Shown here: in pieces, positions 26,462-35,816 of the stretch
Position numbering within the stretch: position 1 is the first letter of the stretch
Layout: each line of letters begins with the position of its first letter
Source of the DNA: Salicibibacter cibarius
GTDB taxonomy: Bacteria > Bacillota > Bacilli > Bacillales > Marinococcaceae
Direction of reading: 5' to 3'
Assembly: GCF_016495725.1 (NCBI RefSeq)
Contig: NZ_CP054705.1
Span: 248,001 to 312,000, forward strand
DNA length: 64,000 bases
The notes under the pieces: model-generated
What the model saw: only the letters and a program-made list of their open reading frames with translations
Told to the model about the DNA's origin: nothing
Databases searched by the model: none
Made by a program: the position numbers and the translations under genes

Positions 26462-27244
26462 ATGAATAAAAATACTACAACAAATACTAGGGTGGAAGAA
26501 GTATTTAATCTTTATATCAATCATATGAAAGAATTTTTAAAGGAAGCTAAGTTGAATCACGAAGAATATACAAACTTTGTCAACTGGGCCGATCGACTAG
26601 GAAGAGAAGGTGAACTCCCTCTTTTCGCCGACGTTTTCCTTGAAACTCATGTATTGCAAGCGATGTATACTGATATGCCTGGGACACAACCTTCACTTTT
26701 AGGCCCATTTTTTATTGAAGGATCTCCGTTGGTAGAAAAAGAACCTGGAAAATCCTATGTCGTTTTACCACAACGTCCAGATGAGCCTGGTGAAACTTTC
26801 TATTTTAAAGGAAGTGTCAGTAATACTGAAGGAAAGCCATTGGCCAATACACGGGTCGAATTTTGGCAAAACGATCACAATCGAGGTTATTCGCATTTTG
26901 ATTCAGATGCCCCGGAGTATAATTTAAGAGGCCACTTCTATACAGATGAAAACGGGGATTTTGAAGTCAAAACAATTGTACCACTACCATATTCGATTCC
27001 TACCGATGGCCCGACAGGCGAATTCTTGGGTTATACGGATCAGCATTCAATGCGCCCTGCCCACCTTCATATTATGTTTGAAGCAGAAGGGCACGAAACC
27101 TTAATTACGCAAGTCTTTTTTGAAGGGGATGAATGGCTAGAGACAGATGTTGCCGAAGGTGTCCGAGACGAACTTTTAACAGAATTAAAGGATCAAGGAA
27201 CCTATAAAACAGCTTCCTTAGATTTTATGATGAGGAAGATATGA
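26462..27244 (+). CDS. catA: Intradiol ring-cleavage dioxygenase, probable catechol 1,2-dioxygenase
   Basis: A 260-residue non-heme Fe(III) dioxygenase. Residues 1-80 form the helical N-terminal dimer domain (Dioxygenase_N). Iron ligands are Y143 (RGYSHF), Y177 (PLPYSIPTDGPTG), H201 and H203 (RPAHLHI), with the spacing seen in actinobacterial catechol dioxygenases. A GGAGG site precedes the ATG. It lies 170 bases behind the thiolase, so it may have its own promoter. It should convert catechol to cis,cis-muconate, feeding the operon at 21.3-26.3 kb. Hydroxyquinol 1,2-dioxygenase is a close relative and cannot be ruled out. Confidence 0.88.
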   Translation: MNKNTTTNTRVEEVFNLYINHMKEFLKEAKLNHEEYTNFVNWADRLGREGELPLFADVFLETHVLQAMYTDMPGTQPSLLGPFFIEGSPLVEKEPGKSYVVLPQRPDEPGETFYFKGSVSNTEGKPLANTRVEFWQNDHNRGYSHFDSDAPEYNLRGHFYTDENGDFEVKTIVPLPYSIPTDGPTGEFLGYTDQHSMRPAHLHIMFEAEGHETLITQVFFEGDEWLETDVAEGVRDELLTELKDQGTYKTASLDFMMRKI

Positions 27245-27303
27245 CCAACCGAATAACATACAAGAGCATTCCTTTCATGAAAAAAACCTAGCCTTAACCA
27301 AAA

Positions 27304-27369
27304 TGAGCCTCCTTCGGATAGTAGGATATGTCGACATATCCTACTGAATAGAAAAACCAAGGAGGCTCA
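27304..27369. repeat. Nested perfect palindrome beside IS4 copy 2
   Basis: Outer arms TGAGCCTCCTT (27304-27314) and AAGGAGGCTCA (27359-27369) enclose a perfect 26 bp palindrome at 27320-27345, with arms AGTAGGATATGTC and GACATATCCTACT. The whole could fold as one long hairpin behind catA. It may be a terminator, or the end-to-end remnant of a small mobile element. The IS4 copy inserted 4 bases past the right arm. Confidence 0.7.
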
Positions 27370-27373
27370 AAAT

Positions 27374-28635
27374 CAGGCGCGTTGATTAGCCAAAATTATC
27401 CAAGCAAATGACTTAAAAAAATGAAGGCATCACTATGACCATAAAGGTAAACCCTACCAAAGGAGTGATGCCTTCATGGGACAATCTAACACACTTTTAA
27501 AGGTTTTTAAATCCTTCGTGTCGATGGAAGAAATCGAGAACATTCTTCGTTCACATGATTACCAAGAAGTCGGGCGAAAATGGCTGGGAACCGATCAAAT
27601 TTTCTTTTGGCTATTGGCGTCAAGTGAACAATGGCAAAATTACCGTGAAAGCGAGAACAAACTCAAAATTGATCCGAGCCTCAAAGCCGTTGATCACACG
27701 ACGTTATCGACAAAAGCTAGCATCCTTCCTTATGAAGCCGTCAAAGAGATACTGGAGCTTTTAGGTTCCCGTTTCAATCGGGAAACTCGTCGTTCCATGG
27801 ACTTGCCGGTTTCGTTGGCAGCGCTGGATTCAACGACGATGACCGTAGGCGAAAACCGGCTCCCATGGGCGCCTTATCACGGGAAACGTAACGGCGTTAA
27901 AATGCATACATTTTTCCGTGTGGATACGCTGCTTCCGATCCAAGTGGAGGCTTCCAAAGGATTGACGCATGATGCGGCTGTTGCTCATTCATTTTCGCAC
28001 CAATTGATCACATCTGTTCGAGACCGCGCCTATGCCACCATCCGTGATTTCGATAACCTTGAAGACGAGGGCAAAGGCTTTGTGATCCGCTTGAAAACGT
28101 CCATCTATACCGAAGAGCGGGAGCCTATCCCACGTGTAACGTCTGAACATTCCAGAGTTTTCGATGATTATTCAGCGAAAATAGGGAAAGGGAAGAAGCA
28201 GTCCAATCACCGGTTTCGTATCGTTTGTTTTTATGATGATGAAGGGAATACCCTTCGGGTGGCCACAAACCTCAGCACCCTTTTTGCCGAAGATATCGCC
28301 GATCTCTATAAGGCACGCTGGCAGATCGAGCTTTTTCACCGCTTTCTCAAACAACACTTGAATCTGAATCACTTCTTTGGAACGACGCCGAATGCGGTCT
28401 ATGGGCAATTATTTTGCGCCATCATGGTTTATATGGTCCTGCGATTTTTATACAACCAGCTGGCACCTGTATGGCGGATGACCCGGCGTACGTTCATTTA
28501 ATTTGCACGGGAATTGATCCTTGGTACATCACCATTGGAAGTCAAAGACACCTTAGCCCAATTTCTAGATGACAGGAAGAACATGACACCTACGTAAGTA
28601 ATTGTATGGAATTTAATGGTAAATCAACGCGCCTG
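27374..28635 (+). mobile_element. IS4-family insertion sequence, copy 2
   Basis: Same 1262 bp length and ends (CAGGCGCGTTGATT ... AATCAACGCGCCTG) as the copy at 11478-12739, in the same orientation. It has its own 9 bp target duplication GCTCAAAAT (27365-27373 and 28636-28644). Only a handful of base differences from copy 1 were seen, one of which makes a stop codon in the transposase. Confidence 0.95.
27476..28501 (+). pseudogene. IS4 transposase with premature stop (copy 2)
   Basis: Same protein as the 373-residue transposase at 11580-12701 up to residue 341. There a C-to-T change turns the CAA codon after RRTFI into TAA (28499-28501), removing 32 C-terminal residues. The DDE residues and the YREK region are upstream of the stop and intact, so residual activity is possible, but loss of function is more likely. 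One other visible substitution is D to G in the LEDEGKG stretch. The reading frame resumes unaltered behind the stop. Confidence 0.9.
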
Positions 28636-28765
28636 GCTCAAAATAAATTATTACTCTCAAATTGAAAGACGAAAGAATACCGTTTGGCAAAAAACTAGTT
28701 TTTAACTTAACACTGGGCTGAGATAAGGATACCACATGATACGTACATATATGGGAGGGCTGATA

Positions 28766-29785
28766 ATGGTGGTAATAAAATCATTTCTTTTAATGATTCC
28801 TGTTGCAGTTATTATATCAATATTCTTTGCGTCCGGTGAGGCAACATCACATTCTAATGAGGAAGAGGTGGTTGAATATACAGCAGTAAGCTTTATACCT
28901 GAATCTGACCCTATGACAGATATGATTGATAATTGGATAGAGGATGTTGAATCAGCTACAGATGGAAGGGTTGAAATTAATTGGATAGGAAGCACTGATG
29001 TCTTACCAGTTAATGCTCAGGTAGAGGCATTGGAAAGCGGAGTGATAGATGTATTATTTGGTCATGTAGGTTTGTATGAAACCAGGATTCCTGCCACGAC
29101 TGCCTTGGCTCTTTCAAATTTAGATCCTTGGGAGGAACGTGAAAATGGGTTATATGAAAAAATGGACGAGGAGCATGATGAAATTAATGCGAAATATATC
29201 GGAAGATGGTTGGTAGGCGGGCCTCAAATATGGTTAAACGAGCCTATCGAAGAATTAAATGATTTAGAAGAATTACAAATAAGGTCAGCCCCTAATTATA
29301 CACGATTATTTTCTGAACTTGGTATTTCTCCTGTAATTACCGATCCCGCCGATGTCTATACCTCCCTTCAAACTGGAGTCGTCGAGGGACTTGTTTATGG
29401 AGGTTTGTTAGGGCCGCGCGAAAATGGGTGGACTGATTCTGCTAATTATGTGTTAGACCATCCATTTTGGAATCAGAACACTACTATATTAATGAACGAA
29501 GATAAGTGGGGTGGAATTACAACAGAAGATCAGAAGGCTATTAATCAAGCTACAACTGATTTTGAAAAAGAAATGGTAAATTATTTTGATGAACAAAATA
29601 GCGAAGAAAGAGAGAATTTAAAGGAAATAGGTATACAATTTATAGATTTATCTGCTGAAGAAGAAGAAATTTTTCTTAGGACAGCTCAAGAAGTAGAATG
29701 GAATAATTTAGAAAATATTATCCCTCAAAAAGTAGACGAATTAAGAATGCTCACTGATGAAGTACAAGAGAACGAGGAGAATTAA
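28766..29785 (+). CDS. dctP: TRAP transporter solute-binding protein (DctP), system 2
   Basis: A 339-residue TRAP binding protein. The N-terminus has a signal-like hydrophobic run (VVIKSFLLMIPVAVIISIFF) followed by ASGEA. There is no cysteine, so this is not a lipoprotein, unlike system 1. ATG 28766 is chosen because GGGAGGGCTG precedes it. The family segments DMIDNWIEDVESATDGRVEI (part) and LQIRSAPNYTRLFSELG, with the conserved arginine, are present, and the protein is very acidic. Without a lipid anchor it would either be secreted or be held by an uncleaved signal helix. Order P-Q-M follows. Confidence 0.88.
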   Translation: MVVIKSFLLMIPVAVIISIFFASGEATSHSNEEEVVEYTAVSFIPESDPMTDMIDNWIEDVESATDGRVEINWIGSTDVLPVNAQVEALESGVIDVLFGHVGLYETRIPATTALALSNLDPWEERENGLYEKMDEEHDEINAKYIGRWLVGGPQIWLNEPIEELNDLEELQIRSAPNYTRLFSELGISPVITDPADVYTSLQTGVVEGLVYGGLLGPRENGWTDSANYVLDHPFWNQNTTILMNEDKWGGITTEDQKAINQATTDFEKEMVNYFDEQNSEERENLKEIGIQFIDLSAEEEEIFLRTAQEVEWNNLENIIPQKVDELRMLTDEVQENEEN

Positions 29786-29793
29786 ATGCTGCT

Positions 29794-30282
29794 ATGATAA
29801 ATAAAATTGTAAATGCAATGAGCACATTGGGATTGATACTATTAGTCGGGTTGGTAATATTTATAGTCGTTGAATTAATAAGTCGTAATGTATTTAATTT
29901 CGGTATTCCTGGAGCAGTGGAGATTACCGAATATTTAATAGCATATATTGCTTTTTTAGGGGCACCTTGGATTTTGAAAGAAGATGGACATGTTAAAATT
30001 AGTTTAGTCATAGACAGATTATCCTCCAAGAAAAGAACCGCGGTATTAATGACAAGTAGTATTATAGGTTTCATCGCTACTTCCATTATATCAGTTGTTG
30101 GTTTTTTACAAGTTATAAGTTTATATAACAGAAATGTTCTGACAGAAACGGTTCTAGGGCTACCGCTAGCTTTACTAATAGCTATTGTACCAATTTCATT
30201 TTTATTAATTGCAGCTCAATTTATTATTAAATTTTCCAATGCCCGGGAAAATTTCCGACGCATGGAAAAAGGTGATGTTTAA
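29794..30282 (+). CDS. dctQ: TRAP transporter small membrane subunit (DctQ), system 2
   Basis: A 162-residue membrane protein with four hydrophobic helices: LGLILLVGLVIFIVVELI, ITEYLIAYIAFLGAPWIL, VLMTSSIIGFIATSIISVVG and LLIAIVPISFLLIAAQF. The KEDGHVKISLVIDRLSSKKR stretch after helix 2 is the DctQ hallmark. The start ATG lies 8 bases after the DctP stop; its ribosome site (GAGGAG) is rather far upstream, which may lower translation. The stop overlaps the DctM start (TAATG). Confidence 0.9.
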   Translation: MINKIVNAMSTLGLILLVGLVIFIVVELISRNVFNFGIPGAVEITEYLIAYIAFLGAPWILKEDGHVKISLVIDRLSSKKRTAVLMTSSIIGFIATSIISVVGFLQVISLYNRNVLTETVLGLPLALLIAIVPISFLLIAAQFIIKFSNARENFRRMEKGDV

Positions 30283-31592
30283 TGGAATGGATTATATTTG
30301 GTTTTTATATTATAGGCTTTGTTTTTTTACTTATGTTAGGTCTGCCAGTAGCATTTTCTTTTTTAACCATTAACATGATTGCTGTTTTCTTTTTGTGGAA
30401 TGGTGTTAGCGGGTTAGAAGTGATGACTATTAACCTGTTCGAGTCTATCAGTTTGTTTTCACTCTTACCAATACCAATGTTTATTCTTATGGGTGAACTG
30501 ATGTTTAGAACTGGGATTGGATTCAACGTAATCAATGCATTAGGAAATTGGATGGGTGCGATACCGGGACGCCTAAGTTTGCTCTCAGTAGGGAGTGGAA
30601 CCCTTTTTTCTGTTTTGAGTGGTTCAAGTGTTGCAAGTACATCATTATTAGGATCATTACTTGTGCCAGAAATGAAAAAAAACGGTTATAAAAATGAAAT
30701 GTCTATAGGACCGATATTAGGTAGTGCCGGGTTGGCTACAATGCTTCCTCCTACTGCTCTAGGAGTCATACTTGCTTCTTTAGCTGGCATTCCTGTTGGA
30801 GAATTCTTGATAGCTATTATTATTCCTGGTTTAATACTAGCCTCTATATTTATTTTATACATAATTATACGGTGTAGACTTAATCCGGATTTGGCTCCGA
30901 AATATGATGTAAATATAGTAAGCACTAGAAAAAAAATAAAAGATACAATCATGTATATATTTCCACTAGGTTTAATTGTGGGAGCAGTGGTTATTATTAT
31001 CGTATTTGGGATTGCTACTCCTACAGAGTCAGCAGTTATAGGGGCATTAGGCGTGATAATACTTACCGTAATTTATAGAAAAATATCGTTACAACTATTT
31101 GTTGATTCCTTTAGAGGCACTCTACGGATTACTAGTATGATTTTGATGATTATGGCTAATGCTGCTATTTTTAGTCAAGTTCTAAGTTTCACAGGAATTA
31201 CTGATGGTATAATTTCTTTAATCGATAATCTTGATATACCTACTATTATATTGATTTTATTAATACAATTCCTTTTAATAATATTAGGTTTATTCCTGGA
31301 ACCAGTGTCTATTATGATGATGACACTTCCTCTTCTTGTTCCGATAGCACAGGGGGCAGGATTAGATATAACTTGGTTTGGAGTAATTCTTTTAATCACC
31401 ATACAAATGGCTACTATCACCCCCCCATTTGGAATGGATCTTTTTGCTATGAAAGGGGTGACAACAAATGACATAAAAATGGGTGATATCTATCGATCAG
31501 CTCTCCCATTCGTTATTTTAATGATATTATGCATGATATTAATAATTCTAATCCCTTCTTTGGCCCTATGGTTGCCTAGTTTAATGAATTAA
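30282..31592 (+). CDS. dctM: TRAP transporter large permease subunit (DctM), system 2
   Basis: A 436-residue polytopic protein with about twelve membrane segments. Hallmarks are LGLPVAFSFLTINM, IPMFILMGELMFRTG, SGSSVASTSLLGSLLVPEM, ATMLPPTALGVILASLAGIP, IATPTESAVIGALG and the late TITPPFGMDLFAMKGV. It completes the second TRAP system. The following gene is an amidase, 113 bases downstream, so uptake of an aryl amide or acid that the amidase then acts on is possible. The sequence is clearly diverged from DctM of system 1. Confidence 0.95.
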   Translation: MEWIIFGFYIIGFVFLLMLGLPVAFSFLTINMIAVFFLWNGVSGLEVMTINLFESISLFSLLPIPMFILMGELMFRTGIGFNVINALGNWMGAIPGRLSLLSVGSGTLFSVLSGSSVASTSLLGSLLVPEMKKNGYKNEMSIGPILGSAGLATMLPPTALGVILASLAGIPVGEFLIAIIIPGLILASIFILYIIIRCRLNPDLAPKYDVNIVSTRKKIKDTIMYIFPLGLIVGAVVIIIVFGIATPTESAVIGALGVIILTVIYRKISLQLFVDSFRGTLRITSMILMIMANAAIFSQVLSFTGITDGIISLIDNLDIPTIILILLIQFLLIILGLFLEPVSIMMMTLPLLVPIAQGAGLDITWFGVILLITIQMATITPPFGMDLFAMKGVTTNDIKMGDIYRSALPFVILMILCMILIILIPSLALWLPSLMN

Positions 31593-31705
31593 TTCAGCCT
31601 TCTTTTTGCGCGTATCTTATTTGTATTGTTTTAAACCCAGGAAGACAAAAGTTGTATGAATATCAGGAATGAATTTTTGCAAACAAAAATTTTGGAGGCG
31701 GGATT

Positions 31706-33046
31706 TTGAGCTTACTAAATAGATTAACCATTCATGAAGCTTCAGAGCTCATCAGATCTGGAGATATCACACCTGTGGAACTGGTAAACGATTGTCTCGA
31801 TCGAATAAAAGAAATAGACGATAAAGTCCTTGCATGGCGGGAAGTTGATGAAGATCGTGCAATTGAATCTGCAAAATTATTGTCTAAAGAAGCAAGAGAA
31901 GGGAAGATCCGCAGTCCATTACACGGTATTCCCATAGGAGTTAAAGATATTTTCGATGTTGCTGATTTGCCGACACGGGCGGGCACTGAAATATGGGAGG
32001 ACATTGCACCATCCGAGAAGGATTCAAATATCGTAGCAAGACTACGAGAATTGGGAGCCATTATAATTGGAAAAACGCATACAACTAAGTTTGCATTTTA
32101 TGATCCTGCACCAACGCGTAATCCCTATAATACGTGCCATACTCCCGGGGGATCGAGCAGCGGATCGGCTGCTTCTATTTCATCTGATATGGCATTACTT
32201 ACAATTGGTTCCCAAACCAATGCATCAGTTTGTCGACCGGCTGCCTATTCGGGTGTAGTGGGGTTCAAACCAACAACTAACAGCATTAAAATGGAAGGTG
32301 TCCGACCATTGGCTCCGACCTTTGATAGTCTTGGATTTTTCGGACAACATGTACGTGACGTTGCTGAGGGGTATCAACCATTTAGCAAAAGGTCACAGAA
32401 GGAATTTGATGATTTGTTATCGGGCTTACATCACTCTCATGTTGGTGTTGTTTCAGATCCGCTATATTCAAAGGCGTCAAGTGATGTACAGGAATTACAG
32501 AAGGAAGCCGTTTTAAAACTTAGAGCCAATAATTTTGAAATTAAAGAGGTGACACCTCCTCGACCTTTCGAAAATTTAATCGAAATCCATCAGACAGTTA
32601 TGGCTTATGAGGCCTCACAAAATTACTCTGAATTGGTGAAAAAACATCATATTGATGGTAAGTTTGCTAAACTTGTTAAAGATGGGGAGCAGATAAGTGA
32701 AAAAACATACAAAAATGCACTTAGTGACATTAACGTTTCTAAAAACGAAATGTGGGATCTATTCAATAGCTTTGACGTATTGCTTGCACCTCCAACGGAT
32801 ACGTCGGCTCCTGAAGGTATCGGATGGACCGGGAACCCGAGTTTCACCACTCCCTGGGTCATTTTCGGAGGTCCACTGCTTGTAATACCTGGAGAGGTTG
32901 ATCACAAAGGCCTCCCTTTGGCTACAATGCTAGCTTCTGCCCCCGGTACGGATCTTGACTTAATAAAAAATGGTTTGTCAATCGAACGTATTATGGATTT
33001 TTCACCAAGACCAACGTTTAAATTAAATCATGATAGAAGTAACTAA
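31706..33046 (+). CDS. Amidase-signature hydrolase
   Basis: A 446-residue amidase. The Ser-cisSer-Lys triad is visible: K80 in GIPIGVKDIFDV, the serine-rich loop GGSSSGSAA (148-156) and the nucleophile S174 in GSQTNASVCRPAAYSG. The second glycine of the usual GTDTGGSIR motif is replaced by asparagine and alanine. The start is a TTG behind TGGAGGCGGG. In iac clusters IacH is an amidase-family protein, so this could be its counterpart; it could also open an amino-acid conjugate of the substrate. It stands alone behind the TRAP genes. Confidence 0.88.
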   Translation: MSLLNRLTIHEASELIRSGDITPVELVNDCLDRIKEIDDKVLAWREVDEDRAIESAKLLSKEAREGKIRSPLHGIPIGVKDIFDVADLPTRAGTEIWEDIAPSEKDSNIVARLRELGAIIIGKTHTTKFAFYDPAPTRNPYNTCHTPGGSSSGSAASISSDMALLTIGSQTNASVCRPAAYSGVVGFKPTTNSIKMEGVRPLAPTFDSLGFFGQHVRDVAEGYQPFSKRSQKEFDDLLSGLHHSHVGVVSDPLYSKASSDVQELQKEAVLKLRANNFEIKEVTPPRPFENLIEIHQTVMAYEASQNYSELVKKHHIDGKFAKLVKDGEQISEKTYKNALSDINVSKNEMWDLFNSFDVLLAPPTDTSAPEGIGWTGNPSFTTPWVIFGGPLLVIPGEVDHKGLPLATMLASAPGTDLDLIKNGLSIERIMDFSPRPTFKLNHDRSN

Positions 33047-33466
33047 ATGGTACCTCCATCAATCCACTAATGATTCTTCAGAGTTTTGGCCAATATATCT
33101 CTGAAAGGTGGAGTGGTGACTGTTAGTTATAAACAGGTGTACGTTATACTGTGATTGCTGAATTAGGTGTTGTTGAATAGATGAAAATTCCCTTATTGAC
33201 AAGGATTTTCGCTATTTTTATCGAAGTAAAGTGCACAGGAAAGTTTACAAAGAGACGAAAAAACCTTGTATCTGAAAGACGGAATCATGTATCACCATTC
33301 GGAACATCAAATGCTTTTACCCAATGACTTTTTTCTACCATTGGGCGGCCGAATGAACCCGTATACCGTTGGGTCGTGCTGGCTATATAAATGGCAGAAA
33401 AGGATTTTAAGCATATCCGTCGAACCTTATTAAGTAAGGAAAACACTTATAAAGGGGCGGACGCAA

Positions 33467-34024
33467 ATGAACGTAAAAATCCTAAAAGAAGATCGTGATC
33501 CAGCAATTCAAGAAGTCAAAGGAGCTATGCATAAACTTAAGAAGCAGAAGCCAAGAGATCTTCAGATGTTTCGACGTTACCAAGCAATAGTGATGTATTT
33601 AAAAGGGCGTACGTACAAAGAGATCGGCGAAGTGATCCATTGTACCGAGCAAACCGTCTGCAGCTACGTTCGCGCATATAGAAAAGATGGATTAGAAGGA
33701 TTGATTCCCGGCCAATCGCCTGGGCGGCCAAGATTATTGACGGATGAGCAGGAACAGGAAGTCTATCAACTCATCGTTGAGTCTAAACCCGTTGATGTCG
33801 GTTTCCCAGCTGAGATGAATTGGACATCATTCATGCTCCAAGATTGGATCAAGCACACCTTTGATGTTACCTATTCTGATCGCGGTGTTCGTCAGTTGCT
33901 TTATCGCCTTGGATTCAGTTACACAAAACCAACCTATACATTGAAAAAAGCGGATCCGGCAAAGCAAGAAGTCTTCAAACAAGATTTTGAAACGGCTAAA
34001 AAAAATGAAGGAGGGCGAAATTGA
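33467..34024 (+). CDS. IS630-family transposase, N-terminal frame (orfA)
   Basis: The first 185 residues of an IS630 transposase: DNA-binding part with a helix-turn-helix (GRTYKEIGEVIHCTEQTVCS), the linker PGQSPGRPRLLTDEQ, and a second winged helix (YSDRGVRQLLYRLGFSYTKP). The frame ends soon after a run of eight A (33998-34005). The catalytic part continues in the next frame. A frame change of +1 (or -2) at the A run, by transcriptional or ribosomal slippage, would give the complete protein; loss of one A would also do so. Confidence 0.88.
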   Translation: MNVKILKEDRDPAIQEVKGAMHKLKKQKPRDLQMFRRYQAIVMYLKGRTYKEIGEVIHCTEQTVCSYVRAYRKDGLEGLIPGQSPGRPRLLTDEQEQEVYQLIVESKPVDVGFPAEMNWTSFMLQDWIKHTFDVTYSDRGVRQLLYRLGFSYTKPTYTLKKADPAKQEVFKQDFETAKKNEGGRN

Positions 34025-34538
34025 TCGAATTCTGTTCCAAGATGAAAGCATGATCCGAGATTATCAGGCATTAGCCAATACTTGGTTTCCAAAAGGCCAA
34101 CAAAAGATGATCCCGACTTATGGGAAACACCGTGGCGTCAAGTTATTAGGAACCCTTGATTATGAAACGGGCGAAACGTTTTGTGTCGAAGAAGAACGAT
34201 ATGACGCTAAAGTGTTTTTATCATTTTTCAAAAAGGTGCTTGAGACGTACCCCAATCAAAAAATCGTCATGATTCTGGACAATTCCAAGATTCATCATGC
34301 GAAACTTATTCAACCTTTTTTAAAGGAACATGCGGATCAACTCCAACTCATGTTTCTCCCGCCATATAGCCCACAATTGAATTTAATCGAAGGCCTATGG
34401 GGATGGCTGAAAAAATCGGTGATCTATAATGTCTTCTATGAGACCGTTGAACAGATTCGTGAAGCCGTCCAGTCCTTCATTGCTAAGATCAATAAGGACC
34501 CGGAAAGAGTCAGGAAACGCCTTTGTATCAAATTATAA
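33987..34538 (+). CDS. IS630-family transposase, catalytic frame (orfB)
   Basis: About 183 residues with the DDE catalytic core: D in RILFQDESMI, D in VMILDNSKIHHAKL and E in LNLIEGLWGWLKKS, plus MFLPPYSPQLN. The frame opens at a TTG at 33987 upstream of the A8 run and overlaps orfA by 38 bases. No good ribosome site precedes the TTG, which favours expression as a fusion with orfA through slippage. All catalytic residues are intact. Confidence 0.88.
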   Translation: MKRLKKMKEGEIDRILFQDESMIRDYQALANTWFPKGQQKMIPTYGKHRGVKLLGTLDYETGETFCVEEERYDAKVFLSFFKKVLETYPNQKIVMILDNSKIHHAKLIQPFLKEHADQLQLMFLPPYSPQLNLIEGLWGWLKKSVIYNVFYETVEQIREAVQSFIAKINKDPERVRKRLCIKL

Positions 34539-35816
34539 ATCTTTTATGCCACGTATATAGCTTGATCCCATGGTGGAAAGTTGAAGAGTCCTAGAACCAA
34601 GCGTATTCGGTCCGAATGGCTTTGGGTGCATTGATTCAGAGAATTCAGGCAGACAAAGGAAGTATTGCAGGTACAGGCTATCGATCATTTGACGTGTTGC
34701 AAGAACCGTTTTGCGGAACACGGAAGAAAACCACGAACCCACGGGAGCCAAGCTCGACGATCATACCTGTCCCTTGCCAAGCAGAAAAGCCCGAAACGCA
34801 AAAAGGTACGAATAGTGATTCGAAAGCAGCTGGGCTTCGTTGTGCAAGATCTTAACTATCTGGAGGAACTGTCCAATGATTCCGAGCTCGAGCGCCTAAG
34901 CAGCAAACAGTATCGTGAACTTCTTGTTATACAGGAATTGTACCGCCAGCAAAAACAAATGTTTGAAACGAAGACCCCACCGTATTGACGATCGGATCGT
35001 TAGCCTTCATCAACCTCATGTTCGGCCATTGTTCGTGGAAAAGCCCATATGAATGTGGAGTTCGGCGCCAAGTTATCCATGAGTCTGGTTCGTATGAACG
35101 TTTCTCGACAACTTGTAGTGGGATGCGTATCACGAAGCCGCTGATTTTCCAGATGCGGTGGAAGCCTATGTCCAACGCACAGGTGTCTACCCCGAAGCTG
35201 TTTTGGCGGACAAGATTTATCTCACAGCGAAAACCGAAAGCACTACAAGGAACACGGGGTCGGCCTTATGGGTCCCAAGCTGGGATGCCCTCCCAAACAA
35301 GAATCCAAAGTGCAAAAGCAGATCGAGAAACAGGATGCCGCAGAACGAAATGCCATTGAAGGGAAATTCGGCGAAGGCAAGCGCACCTATGGCCTCGGTC
35401 TTATTCAAGCATACCTTCGAAACCACCAGTGAAACGGTGATTTCCCTTCAAAAGCTCGTCATGAATCTCTCGAAAGCCCTTCGGGAGCATTCTTTTTTTA
35501 TTTTTTCATGTATTTGGATCCTGGTGAATACAAAATCAAAGTGTACTAATCATGCTATATTACATGTATCATTCAAACCTAAACTGCTGTTGTCTGATAC
35601 TTATAAATTTTTTTATACTATTAGTATGAAATAAATATAAATTTGCCTCATGCCCAATCACGTTATTAAAAAATCGTATTTGGAAAAACGCTCCCCCCTT
35701 TTGCTTTGTTGAAAGTCCCATCAAACGACAGAATGTGAGGATACAAAAATATTTTAATTTTTTCTGTTAGAGTAAATATATTCAGCGAAACTAATTTAAG
35801 TTAAGGAGGAGACATT

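Larger units (their letters stand above)
33386..34557 (+). mobile_element. IS630-family element inserted at TA in the IS1182 relic
   Basis: Element of about 1172 bp flanked by TA on both sides (33384-33385 and 34558-34559). Terminal inverted repeats are imperfect: TATAAATGGCAGAAAAGG on the left and TATACGTGGCATAAAAG as the complement of the right end. Deleting the element plus one TA restores the interrupted IS1182 frame, which fixes the boundaries. It encodes its transposase in two overlapping frames. Confidence 0.88.
33287..35530 (+). pseudogene. IS1182-family transposase relic, split by IS630
   Basis: The N-terminal part (33287-33385) reads QMLLPNDFFLPLGGRMN, the typical IS1182-family start. 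If the IS630 element and one TA are removed, the two halves join as YRWVVLASLIPWWKVEE, the expected continuation. Downstream, in changing frames, follow MALGALIQ, YLSLAKQKSPKRKKVR, LVIQELYRQQKQMFETKT, VEAYVQRTGVYPEAVLADKI, AERNAIEGKFGEGKRTYGLG and TSETVISLQKLVMNL. Several frameshifts, stops and an internal deletion make it non-functional. The IS1182 terminal repeats were not identified. Confidence 0.85.

Noticed and set aside
11478-28635. Composite transposon made of two IS4 copies carrying the cat genes
   Set aside because: Each copy has its own 9 bp target duplication, so the two inserted independently at this locus; the outer flanks do not match each other.
5136-31592. The two TRAP systems as a recent duplication
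   Set aside because: Gene order differs (Q-M-P versus P-Q-M), the binding proteins differ in anchoring, and the sequences are well diverged.
33987-34024. Programmed -1 ribosomal frameshift in the IS630 transposase
   Set aside because: The geometry of the two frames requires +1 or -2, so a standard -1 event would not join them.
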